DNA of 64,000 nucleotides from Povalibacter uvarum (GCF_014202975.1 NZ_JACHHZ010000006.1:248001-312000); one strand, 5' to 3'. Positions 34,590 through 43,999 are shown, counted from the stretch's first letter. Notes: generated by a model from the letters alone, not told the origin. Program-made: numbers and translations.

Positions 34590-35296
34590 CGGCCATGCTC
34601 CATCGGTGTTTCTTCGGGTCCGCGCAGGACGATGTCGAAGCGGAATCCCAGCGCCCATTCGGGGCGAGTCGCCTGCAGGTCGAATCGGGCGATCATGCGT
34701 TCACGGGCTTTCGCATCCGGGACCGAATGAAAGATCGGATCGAACGGGAACAACGGATCGCCCGGAAAATACATCTGCGTCACGAGCCGCGTCAGGAAGC
34801 ACGGGCCGAAGAGCGAGAAGTGGATGTGTGCCGGGCGCCAGGCGTTCGGATGATTCCCCCACGGATATGCGCCGGGACGGATCGTCGTGAACTGATAGCG
34901 GCCTTCCGCGTCCGTCAGGCAGCGCCCCGCGCCGAAGAAATTGGGATCGAGCGGCGCGTCATGCTGATCGCGCGCGTGCCGGTATCGTCCCGTCGAATTC
35001 GCCTGCCACACCTCCACGAGCGAGTTGGGGATCGCGCGGCCCTTCTCATCGAGCAGCCGGCCGTGAACGATGATGCGCTCACCGATCGGCTGCCCCTGCC
35101 CGTGTGCCGTGAGATCGGCGTCTTCCGGTCGAACATCGGAATGCCCGAATGCCGGGCCGCTCAACTCTGAAAGCGTATGCGGCACGATGACCAGCGGTTC
35201 GCGAGGCGAACGCAATCGCGTCGAGGCATACGGCGGATGCAGGTACGGCGGATCGGCCTGCAATGCCTCGCGTGAGTAGACCGGCAGCGAACTCAT
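34586..35296 (-). CDS. pcaH: Protocatechuate 3,4-dioxygenase beta subunit
   Basis: A 236-residue catalytic beta subunit. The four non-heme Fe(III) ligands are recognisable: Tyr105 (TGRYRH), Tyr144 (PGAYPWGN) and His157/His159 (RPAHIHF), with the same spacings as Tyr408, Tyr447, His460 and His462 in the Pseudomonas enzyme. It opens the aromatic ring between the hydroxyls. It is followed on the same strand by pcaG (4-bp overlap) and preceded 9 bp away by a thioesterase gene, so the three are probably one transcript. Confidence 0.95.
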   Translation of the reverse strand: MSSLPVYSREALQADPPYLHPPYASTRLRSPREPLVIVPHTLSELSGPAFGHSDVRPEDADLTAHGQGQPIGERIIVHGRLLDEKGRAIPNSLVEVWQANSTGRYRHARDQHDAPLDPNFFGAGRCLTDAEGRYQFTTIRPGAYPWGNHPNAWRPAHIHFSLFGPCFLTRLVTQMYFPGDPLFPFDPIFHSVPDAKARERMIARFDLQATRPEWALGFRFDIVLRGPEETPMEHGR

Positions 35297-35305
35297 CGCA
35301 ACACC

Positions 35306-35764
35306 TCAGTGCGCAGAGTTGAATCGGTCGATCACTTCCTGTGGTACCGGTTTGGTCCTGATGCCGCCCGGCTTCTCCGGGTCCTTTCCCGCCCAGACGC
35401 GGCTTTCGTAGCCTTCGACAGCCACTTTGCCCTCTTTCAGCAACCGGTGGTCGACGCGCAGACCGGAGCGGCGCCACTCGCCGATGCGGCTCTCGACGGT
35501 GATGCGGTCGCCGAACGTGGAAGGCATGAAGAACTTCGCCTGCACATCGACGATCGGCATGCCGACGATGTCGTAAGTCTTCACCAGCGTGGGCTTCGGC
35601 AGGCCGACGGACTCGAACAGGTACGCGGTGTTCGCATCGAACAGTTCGAGGTAGCGCGGGTAGAACACGATCCCCGCCGGGTCGCAATTGCCCCATTCGA
35701 TCCGGACTTCGCGCCGGAAGATCGCACCCACCGGAGGGGGAGGAGCACTGCCGCCTGTTTCCAT
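35306..35764 (-). CDS. 4-hydroxybenzoyl-CoA thioesterase-like protein
   Basis: A 152-residue hot-dog thioesterase. The family signature EWGNCDPAGIVFYPRYLELF holds the catalytic Asp (about 28), and later KFFMPSTFGDRITVES matches. It is the first gene of the unit with pcaH and pcaG. 4-hydroxybenzoate feeds into protocatechuate, so hydrolysis of an aromatic acyl-CoA to its acid just before ring cleavage would make sense; this is inference. The ATG at 35764 has no good ribosome site and the N-terminal APPPPVG is unusual, so a later start is possible. Confidence 0.85.
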   Translation of the reverse strand: METGGSAPPPPVGAIFRREVRIEWGNCDPAGIVFYPRYLELFDANTAYLFESVGLPKPTLVKTYDIVGMPIVDVQAKFFMPSTFGDRITVESRIGEWRRSGLRVDHRLLKEGKVAVEGYESRVWAGKDPEKPGGIRTKPVPQEVIDRFNSAH

Positions 35765-35889
35765 AATTGTCTGGGCACCTTACTGTATGCGCTGGCGCCG
35801 TTATACGGGATCGACACAATGTCGGCAAATCACGGCACATCGGCCGATGCCCGCACGCGGCCGCTCCTTTAATATGAGCCCATTCGCGG

Positions 35890-37269
35890 ATGGCAACGCC
35901 GCAATCACAGGGTAAGCGATTGGACGCTCAGTTTCACAGCACAGAGGTTGCTGGCCTGTTCGCCGCCGAACGGCAGATTGCGCACATGCTCGCCTTCGAG
36001 GGTGCGCTCGCACGGGTCCAGGGCGAGCTCGGATTGATTCCCGAACCCGCTGCCCGGGCGATCGCGGATGCTTGCGCGGATCGCAAGCTGATCGCACGCA
36101 TCGATCTTTCGGCGGCGCGAGTTGCCGGCAATCCCGCGATTCCCTTCGTGAAGCAACTCACCGCACTGGTCAGAGCTTCGGATCCCGAGGCTGCGGCGTG
36201 GGTTCATCACGGCGCGACCAGCCAGGACGTCATCGACACGGCGACGGTTCTATCGCTACGCGAAACCTTCGCGGCGATCATTCGTGATCTCTCGCAGTTG
36301 CGCGAAGCGATCGCGACGCTCGCTCATGCTCACGTTCGCACGCCCATGATCGCCCGCACCCTGCTGCAGCACGCAGCGGCGACGACGTTCGGTTACAAGC
36401 TCGCGGCGGCGCTCGCGGGACTCGATCAATGCGCGCAACGAATGATGCAACTGATGCAGACGCACTTCTGTCTGCAGCTCGGCGGACCCGTCGGTACGCT
36501 GAGCACCGCCGGCCCCCTCGCTCTCCCACTCGTCCGCGGCGTCGCCTTGCGACTGGGACTGCAACCCGCGGAAATCTGCTGGCACACGAATCGCGTGCGC
36601 ATCGTCGAATGCGGCACAGCGCTCGCAACGCTGACGGGGCATCTCGGCAAGATCGCGCACGACATTGCGCTGCAGATGCAAAGCGATGTCGCTGAGCTCG
36701 CAGAGGCACCGGCGCCCGGCAAGGGCGGGTCGTCGGCGATGCCTCACAAGCACAACCCGGTGGATTCGGTTGCTGCGAGTGCCGCCGCTATCGTCACTCC
36801 GCAACTCGCCAGCACGCTGCTCGCCGCGATGGTTCAGGAGCACGAGCGCGCCGCCGGAGCCTGGCACGCAGAATGGATTGCATTGCCTCAGCTCTGCAGC
36901 CTCACTCACGGCGCCGTACTCGCGGTGACTCAGAGCTTTCGAGGCTTGCGCGTCGATGTTCAGCGAATGCAGGCGAATCTCGATGCCGCGCTCGAGCTTA
37001 TCGGCGCGAGCGCGGTTGCCGAAGCGCTCGCTCCCGCAATGGGGCGCGATGTTGCTCACGATACGGTGCAGGAGTGGACGCGCATCGCGATTTCCAAACA
37101 TCGTCCGTTGCGGGAGGTCGTCGCGCAGGAACTGCGCAACGCACCTCATGCACTGCCGCCGGAGCAGCTCGATGCGCTGTTCTCCATTGATCGCAACGTC
37201 GCTGCTGCCGATGCCGCCGCACGGCACTATCTCGAACAGCGAACAGCTTCCCCGGGCGGAAATTCATGA
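35890..37269 (+). CDS. pcaB: 3-carboxy-cis,cis-muconate cycloisomerase
   Basis: A 459-residue member of the fumarase/aspartase superfamily. The signature GGSSAMPHKHNPVDS at about 278-291 is characteristic of PcaB (as in adenylosuccinate lyase relatives), and VHHGATSQDVIDT supplies the conserved active-site segment. It converts 3-carboxymuconate into 4-carboxymuconolactone. It is divergent from the pcaH unit over 125 bp, a shared promoter region with no clear operator visible, and overlaps pcaC by 4 bp. The ribosome site at 35890 is weak. Confidence 0.94.
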   Translation: MATPQSQGKRLDAQFHSTEVAGLFAAERQIAHMLAFEGALARVQGELGLIPEPAARAIADACADRKLIARIDLSAARVAGNPAIPFVKQLTALVRASDPEAAAWVHHGATSQDVIDTATVLSLRETFAAIIRDLSQLREAIATLAHAHVRTPMIARTLLQHAAATTFGYKLAAALAGLDQCAQRMMQLMQTHFCLQLGGPVGTLSTAGPLALPLVRGVALRLGLQPAEICWHTNRVRIVECGTALATLTGHLGKIAHDIALQMQSDVAELAEAPAPGKGGSSAMPHKHNPVDSVAASAAAIVTPQLASTLLAAMVQEHERAAGAWHAEWIALPQLCSLTHGAVLAVTQSFRGLRVDVQRMQANLDAALELIGASAVAEALAPAMGRDVAHDTVQEWTRIAISKHRPLREVVAQELRNAPHALPPEQLDALFSIDRNVAAADAAARHYLEQRTASPGGNS

Positions 37270-37652
37270 ACGAGAAAGAGCGCCACGAACTCGGCATGCA
37301 GCATCGCCGCGCGGTACTGGGCGATGCGTGGGTCGATCGCGCGACCGGCAATCTCAACGACTTCAACCGCGAATTCCAGGACCTGATCACGCGCTACGCT
37401 TGGGGTGAGATCTGGAGCCGGCCCGGGCTCGATCGCAAGACGCGCTCCTGCATGGTGCTCGCTACCTGCATCGCTCTCGGCCGGTGGGAGGAATTCAGGC
37501 TCCACGTCCGCGGCGCGTTCAACAACGGGCTCACGCAGGACGAGGTCAAGGAGGTCATCCTGCAAAGCGCGATCTACGCCGGTGTCCCAGCCGCAAATAC
37601 CGCGATCCATCACGCACAGGCAGTCATCTCGGAACTCAACCCGCCGCCGTGA
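37266..37652 (+). CDS. pcaC: 4-carboxymuconolactone decarboxylase
   Basis: A 128-residue protein of the CMD/AhpD-like family. ITRYAWGEIWSRPGL and LDRKTRSCMVLATCIAL at residues about 41-72, then HVRGAFNNGLTQDEVKEVIL and AIYAGVPAANTA, are the typical PcaC blocks; a conserved Cys lies in KTRSCMV. It decarboxylates 4-carboxymuconolactone to 3-oxoadipate enol-lactone. It starts inside the end of pcaB (ATGA) and precedes pcaD by 25 bp. Confidence 0.95.
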   Translation: MNEKERHELGMQHRRAVLGDAWVDRATGNLNDFNREFQDLITRYAWGEIWSRPGLDRKTRSCMVLATCIALGRWEEFRLHVRGAFNNGLTQDEVKEVILQSAIYAGVPAANTAIHHAQAVISELNPPP

Positions 37653-37677
37653 TGTTTGGACTGCAAGAGGGTTCCCG

Positions 37678-38478
37678 ATGAAGCTCATTCAATCCCAGGA
37701 CGTGCAGCTGCGCTGCGACCACACGCCGCGATCCGGCGCCCCGGCGCTGCTCATGATCAATTCACTCGGAACGACCCTCGAGATGTGGGACGACCAGATG
37801 AGCGCGTTACAGGAGCGGTTCGAAGTCGTGCGCTATGACGCGCGTGGCCACGGTGAATCGACCGCCGGATCGCATACGACAGCAACAATCGACGATCTTG
37901 CCCGAGACGCGCTCGCCATTCTGGACGCGTGCGGAATCGCTCGCGCTCATCTGTGCGGCCTGTCGCTCGGCGGAATGACGGCTATGTACATCGCGCAGAA
38001 ATGGCCGGATCGCGTGCTGAAGGCAGCACTGTGCAATACATCGCCCTACATGCCGCCGAAAGACGGATGGGACTCGCGGATCGCGACGGCGAAGAAGGAA
38101 GGCATGGCGGGACTGACCGAAGCCGTGCTCGGCCGCTGGTTCACCCCGGAGTTCCGGTCGGCACAACCCGAACGGGTCGAGCGTGTCCGGCAAATGCTGC
38201 TGAACACTTCAGTGCAGGGTTACGTCGCGTGCTGTACGGCAATCCGGGACATGGACCAGCGCGAGTCCATCAAGTCGATCCGCACCACGACGCTCGTGAT
38301 CGGCGGGTCGAAAGATCCCGCCACACCGCCGTCGGAAGCCGAATTGATCGCGAGCTCGATTCCCGACGCGAAGCTCACACTGCTCGACGCGGCGCATCTG
38401 TCGAATATCGAGCAGGCGGACGAGTTCACCCAGACGCTGGTGGAGTTTCTCGGCGGCGGTGAGACGATGACCGAGTGA
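37678..38478 (+). CDS. pcaD: 3-oxoadipate enol-lactonase
   Basis: A 266-residue alpha/beta hydrolase with nucleophile Ser96 in LCGLSLGGMTA, an Asp in IGGSKDPATPP and a His in LLDAAHLSNIEQ. The order after pcaB and pcaC identifies it as PcaD, which opens the enol-lactone to 3-oxoadipate. The ATG at 37678 follows AGAGGG. The final transfer and thiolase steps (pcaI, pcaJ, pcaF) are not in this window. The stop runs into a small repeat segment before ychF. Confidence 0.94.
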   Translation: MKLIQSQDVQLRCDHTPRSGAPALLMINSLGTTLEMWDDQMSALQERFEVVRYDARGHGESTAGSHTTATIDDLARDALAILDACGIARAHLCGLSLGGMTAMYIAQKWPDRVLKAALCNTSPYMPPKDGWDSRIATAKKEGMAGLTEAVLGRWFTPEFRSAQPERVERVRQMLLNTSVQGYVACCTAIRDMDQRESIKSIRTTTLVIGGSKDPATPPSEAELIASSIPDAKLTLLDAAHLSNIEQADEFTQTLVEFLGGGETMTE

Positions 38479-38502
38479 TCGCTCGATCACCCGATCGCTT
38501 GC

Positions 38503-39594
38503 TCACACATTGAACCGGAAGTGCATCACATCGCCTTCGTGGACGATGTACTCCTTGCCTTCGAGCCGCAGCTTCCCGGCTTCCTTGGCCCCTTGCTCGC
38601 CCTGGTTCGCGATGTAGTCGTCATAGGCGATGACTTCCGCGCGGATGAAGCCCTTCTCGAAATCGGTATGAATGACGCCGGCGGCCTGCGGCGCCGTTGC
38701 ACCAACCTTGACGGTCCAGGCGCGCACTTCCTTTTCACCCGCGGTGAAGTAAGTCTGCAGTCCGAGTAGCTTGTAACCCGCGCGGATCACGCGGTTCAGG
38801 CCGGGCTCGTCGAGCTTCAGTTCCGCGAGGAAATCCGCACGGTCGGCCTCTTCGAGCTGCGCAATCTCCGCTTCGATGGCGGCGCAGACAGCAACGACTT
38901 CCGACCCTTCTTCCACGGCGCGAGCCTTCACTGCATCGAGATGCTTGTTGTTGGTGAAACCGTCCTCTGCGACGTTCGCCACGTACATCAGCGGCTTCAG
39001 CGTGATCAGCTGCAGTTCCTGGATCAGCTTCCGCTCTTCGGGATCCTTCACCAGCGAACGGGCGGGCTTGCCGGAGTCGAGATGCTCTTTCAGCTTCTTG
39101 AGCAGGTCACGCTGCTTGATCGCGTCCTTGTCGCCGGCCTTCGCCGCTTTCTCTGCTCGCAGCAGACCGCGGTCGACGGTATCGAGATCGGCGAGCGCCA
39201 GTTCCGTATTGATCACTTCGATATCATCGAGCGGCCCGATGCGACCGGACACGTGCACGATGTCATCGTTCTCGAAGCAGCGGACGACGTGAGTAATGGC
39301 GTCCGTCTCACGGATGTGCGACAGGAACTTGTTACCCAGCCCTTCGCCCTTGCTCGCACCCGCCACGAGACCCGCGATATCCACGAACTCCACCGTCGCC
39401 GGCAGGATGCGCTCGGGACTGACGATCTTCGCGAGCTCATTGAGGCGCGGATCCGGCACCGGCACGATGCCGACGTTCGGATCGATGGTGCAGAACGGAT
39501 AATTCTCCGCCGCGATCTGCGCACGCGTCAGCGCATTGAAGAGTGTGGACTTGCCTACGTTAGGCAGACCAACGATGCCGGATTTGATGCCCAT
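38503..39594 (-). CDS. ychF: Ribosome-binding GTPase/ATPase YchF
   Basis: A 363-residue Obg-family P-loop ATPase: G1 [14 protein letters not shown] at 9-22, switch-like [17 protein letters not shown]3 [18 protein letters not shown], and a C-terminal TGS domain ending [11 protein letters not shown]. YchF binds ribosomes and hydrolyses ATP. The ATG at 39594 lies 6 bases from the arm of a heptad inverted repeat; the sequence before the ATG is pyrimidine-rich with no ribosome site. It is the downstream neighbour of pth. Confidence 0.96.
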   Translation of the reverse strand: MGIKSGIVGLPNVGKSTLFNALTRAQIAAENYPFCTIDPNVGIVPVPDPRLNELAKIVSPERILPATVEFVDIAGLVAGASKGEGLGNKFLSHIRETDAITHVVRCFENDDIVHVSGRIGPLDDIEVINTELALADLDTVDRGLLRAEKAAKAGDKDAIKQRDLLKKLKEHLDSGKPARSLVKDPEERKLIQELQLITLKPLMYVANVAEDGFTNNKHLDAVKARAVEEGSEVVAVCAAIEAEIAQLEEADRADFLAELKLDEPGLNRVIRAGYKLLGLQTYFTAGEKEVRAWTVKVGATAPQAAGVIHTDFEKGFIRAEVIAYDDYIANQGEQGAKEAGKLRLEGKEYIVHEGDVMHFRFNV

Positions 39595-39599
39595 AAGGA

Positions 39600-39735
39600 G
39601 AGAAGCGGTTGGCGGTTAGCGGTTGGCGGTTAGTTCGGAATCGGAAGGGCGGGAAGAGTTGTCAGGTCGCGCTGAGAGAGTCATCTTCTGATCTCTGACT
39701 AACCGCTGACCGCCAACCGCTAACCGCTTCTCTTC
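39600..39735. repeat. Heptad inverted repeat element (RGCGGTT units), ychF-pth
   Basis: The left arm 39601-39633 carries AGAAG then four heptads of the type RGCGGTT. The right arm 39702-39734 is its inverted counterpart, matching at 29 of 33 positions across a spacer of about 68 bp. The left arm ends 6 bases from the ychF ATG, and the right arm encodes the last codons and TAG of pth (stop at 39720). One of a family of such elements in this window. Confidence 0.85.
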
Positions 39736-40307
39736 TGATGCAATCCATTCATGGCTTTCTCCGGGCCTTGCTGGAGGAAAACATCCAGGGCGTCCAGAGA
39801 AGCAGCGACAGAGGCGAGAATTTTCTCTTCCTCTTCTTTCGGAGCGCGGCGCAGAACGTAGTCGATTACCTGCGACTTGTCGCCTGGGTGACCGATGCCG
39901 AGGCGCAGTCGCCAGAAATCGGCGCCGATGTGAGTAATCGTGTCGCGCAAGCCGTTGTGACCGCCGTGGCCTCCGCCCAGCTTGAAGCGGGCGTCGCCGA
40001 CGGTGAGGTCGAGCTCGTCGTGAACGACCAGCGTTTCGCCGGGCGACACTTTCAGATAGTCGGTGAGTGCGCGGATCGCCAGTCCGCTGCGGTTCATGTA
40101 CGTCGACGGCTTGAGCAGCGTGACTTCATCGCCATTCAGCTGAATGCGGCAGATCTCGCCCTGGAAGCGGGTGTGACTGCGGAAGCGGCCGCCGAGCTTC
40201 GACGCGAGCGCATCGACGAACCAGAATCCCACGTTGTGACGCGTGAGCACATGCTCGGGCCCGGGATTGCCGAGTCCGACGATGATCTTGATGGGAGTGG
40301 CAGGCAT
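39720..40307 (-). CDS. pth: Peptidyl-tRNA hydrolase
   Basis: A 195-residue Pth: IIVGLGNPGPEHVLTRHNVGF at the start with catalytic His24, then LLKPSTYMNRSG, VVHDELDLTVGDARFK and GGHGGHNGLRDTI. It frees tRNA from prematurely released peptidyl-tRNA. Its last residues (HQKRSG) and stop are supplied by the heptad arm downstream, so the native C-terminus may have been rewritten by the repeat. It is downstream of rplY, the usual gammaproteobacterial order. Confidence 0.97.
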   Translation of the reverse strand: MPATPIKIIVGLGNPGPEHVLTRHNVGFWFVDALASKLGGRFRSHTRFQGEICRIQLNGDEVTLLKPSTYMNRSGLAIRALTDYLKVSPGETLVVHDELDLTVGDARFKLGGGHGGHNGLRDTITHIGADFWRLRLGIGHPGDKSQVIDYVLRRAPKEEEEKILASVAASLDALDVFLQQGPEKAMNGLHQKRSG

Positions 40308-40324
40308 GGGAGCGAATGGCTGAC

Positions 40325-40395
40325 TGACGATTCACAATGGGCGATGAAGAAGGGCGTGTCGCACTCCCCTGCCCATCGTGAATCCTCAATCGTGC
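40325..40395. repeat. Heptad-like inverted repeat (CGAT-containing units), pth-rplY
   Basis: The left segment 40325-40345 (TGACGAT, TCACAAT, GGGCGAT) and the right segment 40371-40395, read in reverse complement (GCACGAT, TGAGGAT, TCACGAT, GGGC), are inverted heptad arrays around a 25-bp spacer. They are less perfect than the other elements. Confidence 0.65.
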
Positions 40396-40407
40396 ATGGT
40401 GCATCCG

Positions 40408-40435
40408 CGAGCGGCCGGCAGAAGCCGGCCGCTCG
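40408..40435 (-). terminator. Strong hairpin after rplY
   Basis: CGAGCGGCCGGC (40408-40419) and GCCGGCCGCTCG (40424-40435) are perfectly complementary with a 4-base loop. It starts 7 bp after the rplY stop on the minus strand. No T-run follows, so it may attenuate rather than end transcription toward pth. Confidence 0.6.
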
Positions 40436-40442
40436 CAACGCA

Positions 40443-41156
40443 TCACTTCTTGCCGCCTTCCTTCTTCGCAGCGCCAGCGGCCGGCTTGGCCTCTTCCTTC
40501 TTGGCATCTGCAGCAGGAGCCGCACCGGCAGCAGGAGCCGCCGCAGCAGCTTCGGTCGCTGCAGGCGTCTCTGCCTCTTCCGCACGCGGGTGATGGATCG
40601 ACACCACCGGTTCGTCGCGGCCGTGCGCGAGCGCCACGAACTGCACGCCCGCGGGCAGCGGCAGGTCCGACAGACGCTTCATGTCGTTGATGTGCATCTC
40701 GGACATGTCGACTTCGACGAACTCAGGCAGATCCTTCGGCAAGCAAAGCACTTCGACCTGGTTCAACAGGTGCGACACGATGCCGCCTTCGGTCTTCACG
40801 CCCGGCGAGCCGGCCGCGCCCTTGAAGTGCAGCGGAATGCTCATGCGGATCGCTTCGTTGTCGAAGACGCGCTGCAGATCCATGTGCAGGATCTGGTTCT
40901 TGGCGGGATGGCGCTGCACATCCTTCAGGATGGCCGCCTGCTTCTCGCCGCCGATGCTCAGCGAGAGGATCGTCGAGTAGAAGCGTTCGTTGACGAGCAG
41001 CGTCAGCAGGTTCTGGTGATCCAGAAGGATCTGACGCGGGGCCTGCGGGCCCCCGTAGAGAATCGCCGGGACCTTACCCGAACGACGCAGGCGGCGGCTC
41101 GCACCCTTCCCCTGCGCGTCGCGTGGATCGGCGACGAGATCAAATGAGGTTTTCAT
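40443..41156 (-). CDS. rplY: Ribosomal protein bL25 (CTC form)
   Basis: A 237-residue bL25 of the long TL5/CTC type, which binds 5S rRNA. The L25 domain (RRLRRSGKVPAILYGG, NERFYSTILSLSIGG, RHPAKNQILHMDLQRV) is followed by the C-terminal beta domain (VDMSEMHINDMKRLSDL) to about residue 190. The last 45 residues are an Ala/Lys/Glu/Pro tail of low complexity ending AAKKEGGKK, often seen in this family. It starts 20 bp from a heptad inverted repeat arm. Confidence 0.96.
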   Translation of the reverse strand: MKTSFDLVADPRDAQGKGASRRLRRSGKVPAILYGGPQAPRQILLDHQNLLTLLVNERFYSTILSLSIGGEKQAAILKDVQRHPAKNQILHMDLQRVFDNEAIRMSIPLHFKGAAGSPGVKTEGGIVSHLLNQVEVLCLPKDLPEFVEVDMSEMHINDMKRLSDLPLPAGVQFVALAHGRDEPVVSIHHPRAEEAETPAATEAAAAAPAAGAAPAADAKKEEAKPAAGAAKKEGGKK

Positions 41157-41175
41157 GAAAAAGACTCCAGCAGAA

Positions 41176-41362
41176 AGTGATGAGGTGATCAGGTGATCCC
41201 GTGATGACGCCGGAGCGCCTTGCGGGACTTACCCATCCACTTCATCGAAAAGCGACATCCGCTCCGCGACCAGAAAACGAACATCGCGCCAAAACGACGA
41301 GGCGATCGCGCGATTCGTGATGCTCTTGCGTCATCACCGGATCACCCGATCACCTCATCACC
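41176..41362. repeat. Octad/heptad inverted repeat element (GGTGATN units), rplY-prs
   Basis: The left arm 41176-41209 and the right arm 41329-41362 are inverted repeats with 31 of 34 positions matching, built from units of the type GGTGATC/GGTGATGA. The right arm ends 3 bp past the prs stop, and the left arm begins 20 bp before the rplY ATG. The segment CTCTTGCGTCATCACC (41323-41338) just inside the right arm recurs nearly unchanged at 56979-56994. Confidence 0.88.
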
Positions 41363-41364
41363 AA

Positions 41365-42318
41365 TCAATCGATATACAACGAACTGACACTCTCCTCGTC
41401 CCGGATACGACGCATCGTTTCCGCGAGGAGGCCCGCAACCGACAGCTGGCGGATCTTCGAACACGCCCGCGCGGAATCACGCAGCGGGATCGTGTCGGTC
41501 ACGACCAGTTCGTCCAGTTCGGACTTGCCGATGCGATCGATCGCCGGGCCCGAGAGCACGGCGTGGGTGATGTACGCCACCACGCGCTTCGCACCGGCGT
41601 CTTTCAACGCCTTCGCCGCATGGCACAGCGTGCCGGCGGTATCGACCAGGTCGTCGATGAGCACGCACGTCTTGCCGCGCACTTCACCGATGATGTTCAT
41701 GACTTCCGACTCGTTCGCCCGCTGGCGGCGCTTGTCGATGATCGCGAGGTCCGCATCATCCAGCCGCTTCGCCAGCGCTCGTGCGCGCACCACACCGCCG
41801 ACGTCAGGCGACACGACGATCAGATCGTCGTACTTCTGCTTCCAGGCATCGCCCAGCAACACCGGCGACGCGTACACGTTGTCGACCGGAATGTCGAAGA
41901 AGCCCTGGATCTGGTCCGCGTGCAGATCGATCGTCAGCAATCGATCCACACCCGCACCCGCAATCATGTTCGCGACCAGCTTCGCCGTGATCGCCGCGCG
42001 CATCGCGCGTGGGCGGCGATCCTGCCGGGCGTAGCCGAAATACGGCACCACAGCGGTGATTCGCGCTGCCGACGCACGACGACAGGCGTCGGCCATCACC
42101 AGCAGTTCCATCAGATGATCGTTCGCCGGCGGCGACGTCGGCTGCACGATGAACACATCGCGGCCGCGCACGTTCTCCAGCAACTCCACCGTCGTCTCGC
42201 CGTCGCTGAACCGGCTCACCGACGCGCGGCCGAGCGGCACCGTCAGATGACGGGCGATTTCGAGCGCAAGCTGCGGGTTGGCGTTGCCCGAGAACACCGC
42301 CATCGTTGAACGATCCAT
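41365..42318 (-). CDS. prs: Ribose-phosphate pyrophosphokinase
   Basis: A 317-residue PRPP synthase: [32 protein letters not shown], the RQDRR flexible loop, the ATP-binding region, and the PRPP/R5P loop [13 protein letters not shown]. It makes PRPP from ribose 5-phosphate for nucleotide, His and Trp synthesis. I chose the ATG at 42318 with GGGGAG upstream; the second ATG at 42303 is the alternative. The usual gene order follows: tRNA-Gln and ispE upstream, rplY downstream. Confidence 0.97.
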   Translation of the reverse strand: MDRSTMAVFSGNANPQLALEIARHLTVPLGRASVSRFSDGETTVELLENVRGRDVFIVQPTSPPANDHLMELLVMADACRRASAARITAVVPYFGYARQDRRPRAMRAAITAKLVANMIAGAGVDRLLTIDLHADQIQGFFDIPVDNVYASPVLLGDAWKQKYDDLIVVSPDVGGVVRARALAKRLDDADLAIIDKRRQRANESEVMNIIGEVRGKTCVLIDDLVDTAGTLCHAAKALKDAGAKRVVAYITHAVLSGPAIDRIGKSELDELVVTDTIPLRDSARACSKIRQLSVAGLLAETMRRIRDEESVSSLYID

Positions 42319-42340
42319 CCACGCTCCCCGAAACGAAAAC

Positions 42341-42415
42341 TGGCTGGGGCGGAAGGATTCGAACCTCCGGATGGCGGGATCAAAACCCGCTGCCTTACCG
42401 CTTGGCGACGCCCCA
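42341..42415 (-). tRNA. tRNA-Gln (TTG anticodon)
   Basis: A 75-nt cloverleaf including encoded CCA. The acceptor 5' strand TGGGGCG pairs with CGCCCCA at the 3' end; the T-loop TTCGAAT and D-arm GCCAAGCGGTAAGGC are canonical. The anticodon is TTG (42381-42383 complement) in the loop TTTTGAT. It lies in the usual place between ispE and prs. Confidence 0.97.
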
Positions 42416-42478
42416 ATTCGTACTGCTCGACCGATCCGCGCTTCGCGCGAATCGCACAACTGTTCCTGATCCCCGCGG

Positions 42479-43351
42479 TCAGGCCGGTTCAGCCGCGAGT
42501 CGCGCCAGGAGCGGCGACTCGTTCAGGCTTTTTACGACATACCCTGACCAGCGCATCGGCAAGCGCTCCAGGGCCGCGCGCATGATGGGCGGGGACGAAA
42601 TGGCAGCGAATACGCAGGCACCGGTTCCGGTCAACCGGGCTGAGCCAAATTCTCCAAGCCAATCAAGCGCTTCGGCGACTTCTGGATAACGCCCGCGCAC
42701 GGTGGAGGTGCAGTCGTTGCGGCCACCCCCCGCGAGAAAGGCGCGTATTGTCGTGACGGGGGAATTACGTGTCAATTCAGCAGCCTGAAAGATTTCCGCC
42801 GTGCTCACCGCGGCTTGAGGTTTGAGAACCAGGTAGCTGTTTTCAGGTGGATCGATGGGCGTCAGCACCTCTCCCACCCCCTCCGCCCAGGCTGCGTGGC
42901 CGCGCACGAAGACCGGAACGTCCGCGCCCAGTTGCAGACCGAGTCTCGCGAGCGAATCGACATCGAGTCCCGTCCGCCATAACCGGTTCAGTGCCACCAA
43001 TGTCGTCGCCGCGTCCGAACTGCCGCCGCCGAGACCGGCCTGCGCGGGAATGTTTTTAACGACTTCGATGGCAACGCCTGTGTCCGTGCTGGTGTGCGTC
43101 GCAAGCAGGCGCGCTGCCCGCACGACCAGATCCTTTTCGGCGGGCACGTCGTGCAATCCACCGAGACGATCGATGACGCCCGCGGGACGCTGGAAGAATC
43201 GCAGCTCATCCGCGAGATCGATGAACTGGAACGCCGTCTGCAACAGGTGATAACCGTCAGCGCGACGCCCGATGATGTGCAGGCAGAGATTGAGCTTCGC
43301 GGGCGCCGGCCACGGGGCGGGCGATCCCAGCGGTTCACCCGAGGAAATCAT
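42479..43351 (-). CDS. ispE: 4-diphosphocytidyl-2-C-methyl-D-erythritol kinase
   Basis: A 290-residue GHMP kinase: [20 protein letters not shown] at 17-36 with the catalytic Lys/Asp region, and the ATP loop [17 protein letters not shown] near 95-111. It phosphorylates CDP-methylerythritol in the non-mevalonate isoprenoid pathway. The start overlaps the stop of lolB by 4 bp (43348-43351), so both are co-translated; the tRNA-Gln gene follows downstream. Confidence 0.97.
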   Translation of the reverse strand: MISSGEPLGSPAPWPAPAKLNLCLHIIGRRADGYHLLQTAFQFIDLADELRFFQRPAGVIDRLGGLHDVPAEKDLVVRAARLLATHTSTDTGVAIEVVKNIPAQAGLGGGSSDAATTLVALNRLWRTGLDVDSLARLGLQLGADVPVFVRGHAAWAEGVGEVLTPIDPPENSYLVLKPQAAVSTAEIFQAAELTRNSPVTTIRAFLAGGGRNDCTSTVRGRYPEVAEALDWLGEFGSARLTGTGACVFAAISSPPIMRAALERLPMRWSGYVVKSLNESPLLARLAAEPA

Positions 43352-43998
43352 TGTCCGAGCTGCCAGCGGTCGACGACGATCCGCACACGAGTGTCGCCGC
43401 TGCTCGCGCGCATGCGGACCGGAACATGTGCGCCCGGCTCATCCGAGTACTGCTGATAGTCGATGCGCCAGCCGTCCTGCTCGAGGATCTTCGCGTCCTG
43501 CTCCGCCGCGCCTTGCCACAGATGGTCGCCGGGTGCGGCAATGCCGAGCATCCAGAAGCGCAGCCGCCCCGCGGGAACCTGCGCGCCCAGGCGTGTTTCG
43601 AGTTCGTCCCAGGCTGCCTGGGATTCAAGCTTCACGCCGTCACTCGTTTCGAGCGTGACATGCGGATCCTGCGCGTCGCCCTGAACCTGCAGTCGTACGC
43701 TGCCGATTCCTACCGGGCCGCGAATTTCGACATCCGCGCGATCGCCCCGCTGCTGCCACTGAAAGGAACCCGAGCCGCCGCCTGCCGCACTCGACACGCC
43801 GATGCGGCCGCGCGCCTGCCATTGTTCGAGCTGATTCAGATCCGACGGAATCGCAACGAGCGGACGCGATGGAGCGTGAGTGCAACCGGAGATGAGAATG
43901 ACGGTCGCAACGACTGCGAGGACTGCGCGACTCAATACAAACAGGACCTGTGCGGGCAGGACCCGCAACTCCCGGCTTTCCGCCATCGACCCCGCCAT
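43348..43998 (-). CDS. lolB: Outer membrane lipoprotein receptor LolB
   Basis: A 216-residue lipoprotein with lipobox ISGC (Cys39) after a long N-terminus; the true start may be the second Met. The mature part begins LNQLEQWQARGRIGVSSAAG, then GSFQWQQRGDRADVEIRGPVG and RLRFWMLG, typical LolB blocks. LolB receives lipoproteins from LolA and inserts them into the outer membrane. Gene position upstream of ispE is conserved in gammaproteobacteria. It starts 2 bp from the end of the TPR lipoprotein gene. Confidence 0.93.
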   Translation of the reverse strand: MAGSMAESRELRVLPAQVLFVLSRAVLAVVATVILISGCTHAPSRPLVAIPSDLNQLEQWQARGRIGVSSAAGGGSGSFQWQQRGDRADVEIRGPVGIGSVRLQVQGDAQDPHVTLETSDGVKLESQAAWDELETRLGAQVPAGRLRFWMLGIAAPGDHLWQGAAEQDAKILEQDGWRIDYQQYSDEPGAHVPVRMRASSGDTRVRIVVDRWQLGQ

Positions 43999-43999
43999 A

